Source: an uncultured Ruminococcus sp. (lineage in GTDB: Bacteria; Bacillota; Clostridia; Oscillospirales; Ruminococcaceae). Taken from it: a stretch of DNA of 10,313 nucleotides. A program made the position numbers and the translations under genes. Shown here piece after piece: positions 6,797 to 10,313 of the stretch (the first letter of the stretch is position 1; every line of letters starts with the position of its first letter). The DNA lies in NCBI GenBank assembly GCA_946537565.1, contig CAMNFW010000059.1, positions 1 through 10,313 on the forward strand. The letters are read 5' to 3'. The notes beneath the pieces are model-generated. The model was not told the DNA's origin. It saw only the letters and a list, made by a program, of their open reading frames with translations, and made no database searches.

Positions 6797-7444
6797 ATGG
6801 CAAACGATACTTTCAGTATGGATTTTAAAACCAAACGCATGGAAATGGCTGTTGATGCAGCTTCAAAGCTGTTCCTGCAGCACGGGATCGAAGAGGTCAA
6901 AATGACCGATATCGCCGCTGAATGCGGTCTCGGCGTAGCGTCTATATATCGCTATTTCGGCACTAAAACCGGTATCGCAATTGCTGCTATGACTCACCAG
7001 TGGCATGAGATCAGAGCTATGTTCTCCGGCATTTTTGAGTCCCAGGTCTTTCTCAGTAAACCCGGTATTATCCAGCTCCGTGACCTTATGAGATCTTTCA
7101 TCGTTCTCTATGAGGCTCACCCCGGATTCATGAAGCTGCTGGCTGAATTTGACCTTATGCTTAAACGTGAAAATGTCCCGAAAAACGATCTGGCTGACTA
7201 CGACAGATCTGTCATCAACTTCTATTCAGTTTTTGAATCTTCTTATCTTACCGGCCTCTCTGACGGCTCTGTCCGTGAAATTCCTGAGTTCAAGCTCTTT
7301 TACCTGACCTTCGCTCACTCCCTTATGGAGCTGAGCAAAAAACTGATTCAGGGTGAGCTTGTTCCCTCTGACGATTTTTCCTATGCTGTCAATGAACTGG
7401 AAATTCTTATCAATACCGCTGTGTATTATTTAAAAAAAGATTAA
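6797..7444 (+). CDS. TetR/AcrR family transcriptional regulator
   Basis: This is a 215-residue one-component regulator of the TetR/AcrR type. The N-terminal DNA-binding domain covers about residues 12-60, with the helix-turn-helix VKMTDIAAECGLGVASIYRYF at 34-54 and the typical tail GTKTGI. The remaining roughly 150 residues form the helical ligand-binding and dimerisation domain, which diverges too much to name a ligand. A strong AAGGAGGT at 6780-6787 lies 9 bases before the ATG. The gene stands alone: it has its own promoter and terminator, the clp operon ends upstream, and the gene downstream is convergent. No efflux pump or enzyme lies beside it, so the targets other than its own promoter cannot be inferred from context. 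Confidence 0.92.
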   Translation: MANDTFSMDFKTKRMEMAVDAASKLFLQHGIEEVKMTDIAAECGLGVASIYRYFGTKTGIAIAAMTHQWHEIRAMFSGIFESQVFLSKPGIIQLRDLMRSFIVLYEAHPGFMKLLAEFDLMLKRENVPKNDLADYDRSVINFYSVFESSYLTGLSDGSVREIPEFKLFYLTFAHSLMELSKKLIQGELVPSDDFSYAVNELEILINTAVYYLKKD

Positions 7445-7451
7445 ACAAATG

Positions 7452-7485
7452 AACCCCCGGCTGATGCCAGGGGTTTTATCTTTTT
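7452..7485 (+). terminator. Terminator between convergent genes
   Basis: AACCCC and GG (7452-7457, 7459-7460) pair with CC and GGGGTT (7467-7468, 7470-7475), with one C-A mismatch and the 6-base loop CTGATG. TTTTATCTTTTT covers the end of the stem and what follows it on the plus strand, which suits the TetR-family gene. Read from the minus strand the hairpin is followed by a weaker T-rich run, so it may also end the convergent lipoprotein gene. Confidence 0.85.
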
Positions 7486-7525
7486 GTTATGTGCTTCTGA
7501 GCTAACAGCTTGCGATGCAATTATT

Positions 7526-8668
7526 TTATACTGCCTCTGCTTTTGACTTTCCGTCTTTTGAAAGTGTTACCTTAATTTCCGATTCTGTGCCCGGTTCATT
7601 ATTTCCCGGAAGAACGATCTCTGCCGGAGAATAGCCAAATGCTGAAACCCTAACAGTATGCTCTCCGTCCAGCAGTCCAAGCTCCAGTCTTCCGTATACT
7701 GAATAGTATGTGGAATAAAATGAATATCCGTCAACCTCCAGATATGCTTCTGCTATACCGCCCTCTTCATCAGTTATTGTGAAATGATAATGATCAAACT
7801 CTTCGGGAGCATATGGTTTGCTCCAACTGCTGTATATTATACCGTCATCAGTGTATTTTACCGCTCTTACCCTGAACTGAGCTTCGTTATCATCAATGGT
7901 CGTATAGACTGCATAAGAGGTTTGTGTTTCTTCCGTAAGCTCAACGTGACCTAAAATTTCATTATCTGATACCGCATAATTATACTCATAACTGTCTGCT
8001 CCTTCTGTCTTTGTCCAGGCTGCAAGCGAAAATGCCTTGCGCTCTCCGTCAGCAGATATGTAATCGTAATTCTGAAATACCACCGGCACAGCCATATCAT
8101 GGTCTTCTCTTACAACAGAACACTGGTCAAAATAATTATTTATCTCTTCCTCTGTCAGAATATTATCAACCCTAACATTCTCCCATTCGCTGATGTTATA
8201 CTCAATCACTTCCTCCAGCGTGCCGTTTTTATATTGATAGATGTATTTTTCTTTCTCACCTTCGCTCTGGGGGAAAATTATCAGCTCCGGTATCCCGTCA
8301 TTTCCGGCAATATCATATAAAGTGAACCCTGAATACTTCTGCCCGCCATTATCTGCCGGTATTTCCTCATCTTCCGGCTGAATTATTTCTCCCTCTTTTC
8401 CCATGCTCCAATTCAGGCATTTTTCACGGAAAAGCTTATATGCCTTCTGCAAGGTCACTCCAGTTGGATCCTCAGTATCTTCTTTTTCACTTTCAACGCT
8501 CTCAGTTTCAGGCTCTGTCTGAGCAGCAGCTGTGGTTTCGGCAGCTGCTGTTTCTGTTTCACTTGGAAACAAAGTGCTTATCTGAGCCTTTCTTTCTCTT
8601 TTGCCGCAGCTGCAAAGCACTGACAAAGATAATCCGAATATTATTAATAATATTAAATATTTCTTCAT
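7526..8668 (-). CDS. Multidomain lipoprotein of unknown function (Fn3-like and PEGA-like regions)
   Basis: I do not recognise this 380-residue protein as a named family. The N-terminus is a lipoprotein signal: MKKY, a hydrophobic stretch at 5-18, then L-C-S-C with C21 as the likely lipidated residue, so it should be anchored outside the membrane. Residues 30-70 form a Ser/Thr/Glu-rich linker. LYDIAGNDGIPELII (117-131) resembles the DxDGDGxPEL motif common in clostridial surface proteins, here with a degenerate Asp pattern. Residues about 212-285 look like a fibronectin type III module (AWTKTEGADSYEY, then FRVRAVKY and YSSWSKPY). Residues about 308-370 resemble a PEGA or carboxypeptidase-regulatory-like beta domain (LEVDGY, LLDGEHTVRVSAFGY). 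AAAGGA lies about 8 bases before the ATG. It uses ATA, TTA and ACA codons much more than its neighbours. It may bind extracellular protein or polysaccharide; that is a guess. Confidence 0.82.
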   Translation of the reverse strand: MKKYLILLIIFGLSLSVLCSCGKRERKAQISTLFPSETETAAAETTAAAQTEPETESVESEKEDTEDPTGVTLQKAYKLFREKCLNWSMGKEGEIIQPEDEEIPADNGGQKYSGFTLYDIAGNDGIPELIIFPQSEGEKEKYIYQYKNGTLEEVIEYNISEWENVRVDNILTEEEINNYFDQCSVVREDHDMAVPVVFQNYDYISADGERKAFSLAAWTKTEGADSYEYNYAVSDNEILGHVELTEETQTSYAVYTTIDDNEAQFRVRAVKYTDDGIIYSSWSKPYAPEEFDHYHFTITDEEGGIAEAYLEVDGYSFYSTYYSVYGRLELGLLDGEHTVRVSAFGYSPAEIVLPGNNEPGTESEIKVTLSKDGKSKAEAV

Positions 8669-8701
8669 TCAGCTGTCCTTTCTTAATTATTTCTCCCTAA
8701 T

Positions 8702-8730
8702 ATTATACTATATTTAATTTGTCATTTCAA
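8702..8730 (-). promoter_or_regulatory. Promoter of the minus-strand lipoprotein gene
   Basis: Read on the minus strand, the -35 is TTGAAA (8730 to 8725, five of six) and the -10 is a perfect TATAAT (8707 to 8702), separated by 17 bases. Transcription would start near 8695, giving a leader of about 27 bases. Confidence 0.8.
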
Positions 8731-8736
8731 TACGGA

Positions 8737-8752
8737 AGTGAGAAATTTCACA
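8737..8752. promoter_or_regulatory. Inverted repeat between divergent promoters, possible operator
   Basis: The half-sites GTGA (8738-8741) and TCAC (8748-8751) are separated by 6 bases and flanked by A on both sides. The layout resembles the TGTGA-N6-TCACA site of Crp/Fnr-family regulators. An 8-base palindrome GAAATTTC (8742-8749) overlaps it. The centre lies about 50 bases upstream of both inferred transcription starts. Which protein binds, if any, is unknown. Confidence 0.4.
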
Positions 8753-8759
8753 AAAACTA

Positions 8760-8788
8760 TAGATTTTTTCAATAATATATATTATAAT
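8760..8788 (+). promoter_or_regulatory. Promoter of the galactokinase-family gene
   Basis: The -10 is a perfect TATAAT (8783-8788). The -35 at 17 bases is weak, TAGATT (8760-8765, three of six), which suggests that an activator may be needed. A perfect 14-base A+T palindrome (ATAATATATATTAT, 8772-8785) overlaps the -10. Confidence 0.6.
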
Positions 8789-8820
8789 GTTATTATCAGA
8801 TTTGAAATGAGGTTGTTATT

Positions 8821-10107
8821 ATGAATATACAGGAGCTTATCAATGCCCTCAATGACGGCAGACTTAACGATACCTTCTCCCAGCTCTATGGCTTGTCCGA
8901 TAAGGAAATTATCCGCCAGAAAGCAAGATATCTTAATGCCGCTGAAAAATTTTCCAGGCTCTTCCCCGAACAGGATGAGATACACCTATACTCCGCTCCC
9001 GGCAGATCTGAAGTGGGCGGAAATCACACCGATCACCAGCATGGCTGCGTTTTCGCTGCGGCTGTAAACTGCGATGTCATCGCTTTCGTCAGCTTCAATG
9101 ACTCCGGTATTATCCATATCTGCTCCGAAGGTCATGACCCGGATATCGTGGATATCTCTGAGCTTGAACCTGTCAAAGATGAAGAAGGTCACTCTGTCTC
9201 CCTCGTCAGGGGTATCGCTGCGAAATTTGCCGAAATGGGCGTGAAACTCAGCGGCTTTGACGCTTATACTACCTCTGAGGTCAAAAGCGGAAGCGGTCTT
9301 TCTTCCTCCGCTGCTTTTGAAAATCTCGTCGGCAATATCATCGACCGTCAGTTCAACGGCGGAAAGGCTGGCGCTGTGGAAATTGCTAAGATAGGTCAGT
9401 TTGCTGAAAACGTTTACTTCGGAAAAGCAAGCGGTCTTATGGATCAAATGGTAAGCTCCGTCGGCGGTTTCGTGGCTATCGACTTCAAAGATCCCGCTAA
9501 GCCTGTGATCGAAGCCGTTGACTTCGATTTCTCCGCTGCCGGCTACAGTCTCTGCATTACCGACACCAAAGGCAGCCATACTGATCTTACACCCGATTAT
9601 TCAGCTGTTCCTGCTGAAATGAAAAAGGTCGCTGAATACCTGGGCTGCGATTTCCTCCGGGATGCTGATGAAGATGAGTTCTACGCTGCTATCCCTGAGC
9701 TTAGAAAAATTTGCTCTGACAGAGCTATTCTCCGTGCCGCCCATTTCTTCGGCGAAAATCAGCGTGCTGTTCTGGAGGCTGAGGCTCTGAAAAACGGCGA
9801 TACAGAAGAATTCTTCAGCCTGGTCAATGAATCCGGTCAGTCATCGTATGAGCTGCTGCAAAATCTCTATTCTCCCCTTAAATATGAGAACCAGGAGATG
9901 CCACTTGCTATTATGCTAAGCAAACGCATTCTCGCCGGAAACGGTGCTGTCCGTGTTCACGGCGGCGGCTTCGCCGGTACTATCCAGGCTTTCGTTCCAA
10001 CTTATCTCACTCCTGACTACTCCGCTGAAATGGACAGGATATTCGGTGAAGGAAGCTGTCATATCCTCAGTATTCGTCCGGTCGGAGGAATTGAGATAAT
10101 AGTATGA
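8821..10107 (+). CDS. Galactokinase-family GHMP sugar kinase with a variant sugar site
   Basis: This 428-residue protein belongs to the GHMP kinase superfamily and is nearest to galactokinase, which makes galactose 1-phosphate for the Leloir pathway. Motif 1 reads APGRSEVGGNHTDHQHG (59-75), motif 2 is SGSGLSSSAAFE (156-167), the catalytic Asp is D208 in GLMDQM, and motif 3 is HGGGFAGTIQAF (380-391). Y260 in DLTPDY probably matches the substrate-contacting Tyr of GalK. The ATP-binding and catalytic parts are intact. Motif 1 departs from the classical GRVNLIGEHTDYNGG: Asn68 replaces the Glu that contacts the sugar 6-hydroxyl, and HQH replaces YNG. The substrate may therefore not be galactose, so I give no gene symbol. 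TGAGG at 8808-8812 is 8 bases before the ATG. No galT or galE is in view. Confidence 0.88.
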   Translation: MNIQELINALNDGRLNDTFSQLYGLSDKEIIRQKARYLNAAEKFSRLFPEQDEIHLYSAPGRSEVGGNHTDHQHGCVFAAAVNCDVIAFVSFNDSGIIHICSEGHDPDIVDISELEPVKDEEGHSVSLVRGIAAKFAEMGVKLSGFDAYTTSEVKSGSGLSSSAAFENLVGNIIDRQFNGGKAGAVEIAKIGQFAENVYFGKASGLMDQMVSSVGGFVAIDFKDPAKPVIEAVDFDFSAAGYSLCITDTKGSHTDLTPDYSAVPAEMKKVAEYLGCDFLRDADEDEFYAAIPELRKICSDRAILRAAHFFGENQRAVLEAEALKNGDTEEFFSLVNESGQSSYELLQNLYSPLKYENQEMPLAIMLSKRILAGNGAVRVHGGGFAGTIQAFVPTYLTPDYSAEMDRIFGEGSCHILSIRPVGGIEIIV

Positions 10108-10137
10108 TATTTTAATTTCAGGAAAGGTTTATTAATT

Positions 10138-10313
10138 ATGAAGATCAGTAAAATTATCGCAGCCTCAGCTGCCGCTGCTGCACTCCTTACCGGCTGTGCA
10201 AACAGCTCTGACTCCTCTGTTAACAATAATTCCGACAGCTCTGTTACAAATGACAGCAGTTCTTCTTCTCAGCCAGATTCCGGAAATATCCCCGGTGCTT
10301 CCGAAATAAGAGA
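10138..10313 (+). CDS. Lipoprotein, N-terminal part only
   Basis: The first 58 codons of a gene cut by the window edge. The start MKISKII is followed by an Ala-rich hydrophobic stretch and the lipobox LLTGC, with C20 as the lipidated residue, so this is a membrane-anchored extracellular lipoprotein. A low-complexity Ser/Asn/Asp linker follows (about residues 22-50), typical of clostridial lipoproteins. AGGAAAGG at 10120-10127 lies 10 bases before the ATG. Only 30 bases separate it from the kinase gene and no terminator lies between, so the two may share a transcript. The functional domain is outside the window; it could be a sugar-binding protein, an enzyme or something else. Confidence 0.8.
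   Translation, partial: MKISKIIAASAAAAALLTGCANSSDSSVNNNSDSSVTNDSSSSSQPDSGNIPGASEIR

Noticed and set aside
8986..9579. Minus-strand open frame inside the galactokinase-family gene (197 codons)
   Set aside because: It is antisense to conserved GHMP motifs and has no recognisable domain; it follows from codon bias.
1..10313. Mobile element, CRISPR array, phage or defence island
   Set aside because: I see no transposase, integrase, terminal inverted repeats, regularly spaced repeats or defence-type domains; the genes are mostly core functions with consistent composition.

Overview
The window looks like a chromosomal housekeeping segment from a gram-positive anaerobe of the class Clostridia, most likely a Ruminococcus-like member of the Ruminococcaceae. 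The reasons are the tig-clpP-clpX order, Shine-Dalgarno sites of the AGGAGG type, A+T-rich promoters, the long form of threonine synthase, Ser/Thr-rich lipoproteins, and strong use of GCT, CTC/CTT and ATC codons. The assignment is by pattern recognition, not by a search. I see no phage, transposon, CRISPR, rRNA or tRNA, and no gene-free stretch longer than about 160 bases.

Layout. (1) Bases 3-3152 hold a tight plus-strand cluster: the 3' part of rnhB (RNase HII), a YraN/UPF0102 nuclease-like protein, threonine synthase (thrC) and a calcineurin-like metallophosphoesterase. These genes overlap or nearly touch, so they are probably one transcript whose promoter lies outside the window. (2) Bases 3185-6679 hold the protein quality-control cluster: a good promoter, a structured leader, trigger factor (tig), a hairpin terminator or attenuator just before clpP, then clpP and clpX, closed by a strong intrinsic terminator. 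Trigger factor helps nascent chains fold and ClpXP degrades tagged or damaged proteins. (3) Bases 6717-7485 hold a single TetR-family regulator with its own near-consensus promoter, a 21-base imperfect palindrome over that promoter, and its own terminator. (4) Bases 7526-8668 (minus strand) encode an unrecognised multidomain lipoprotein. It is divergent from a GHMP kinase annotated as galactokinase (8821-10107, plus strand), which is followed by the 5' end of another lipoprotein cut off by the window edge.

Most of the window is ordinary core genome. The points most worth a second look are the altered sugar-binding motif of the galactokinase-like protein (Asn where classical GalK has Glu), a GTGA-N6-TCAC inverted repeat placed midway between the two divergent promoters at 8702-8788, the TetR promoter palindrome, and the terminator-like hairpin that ends only 26 bases before the clpP start codon. 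I do not see a clearly new biological system.
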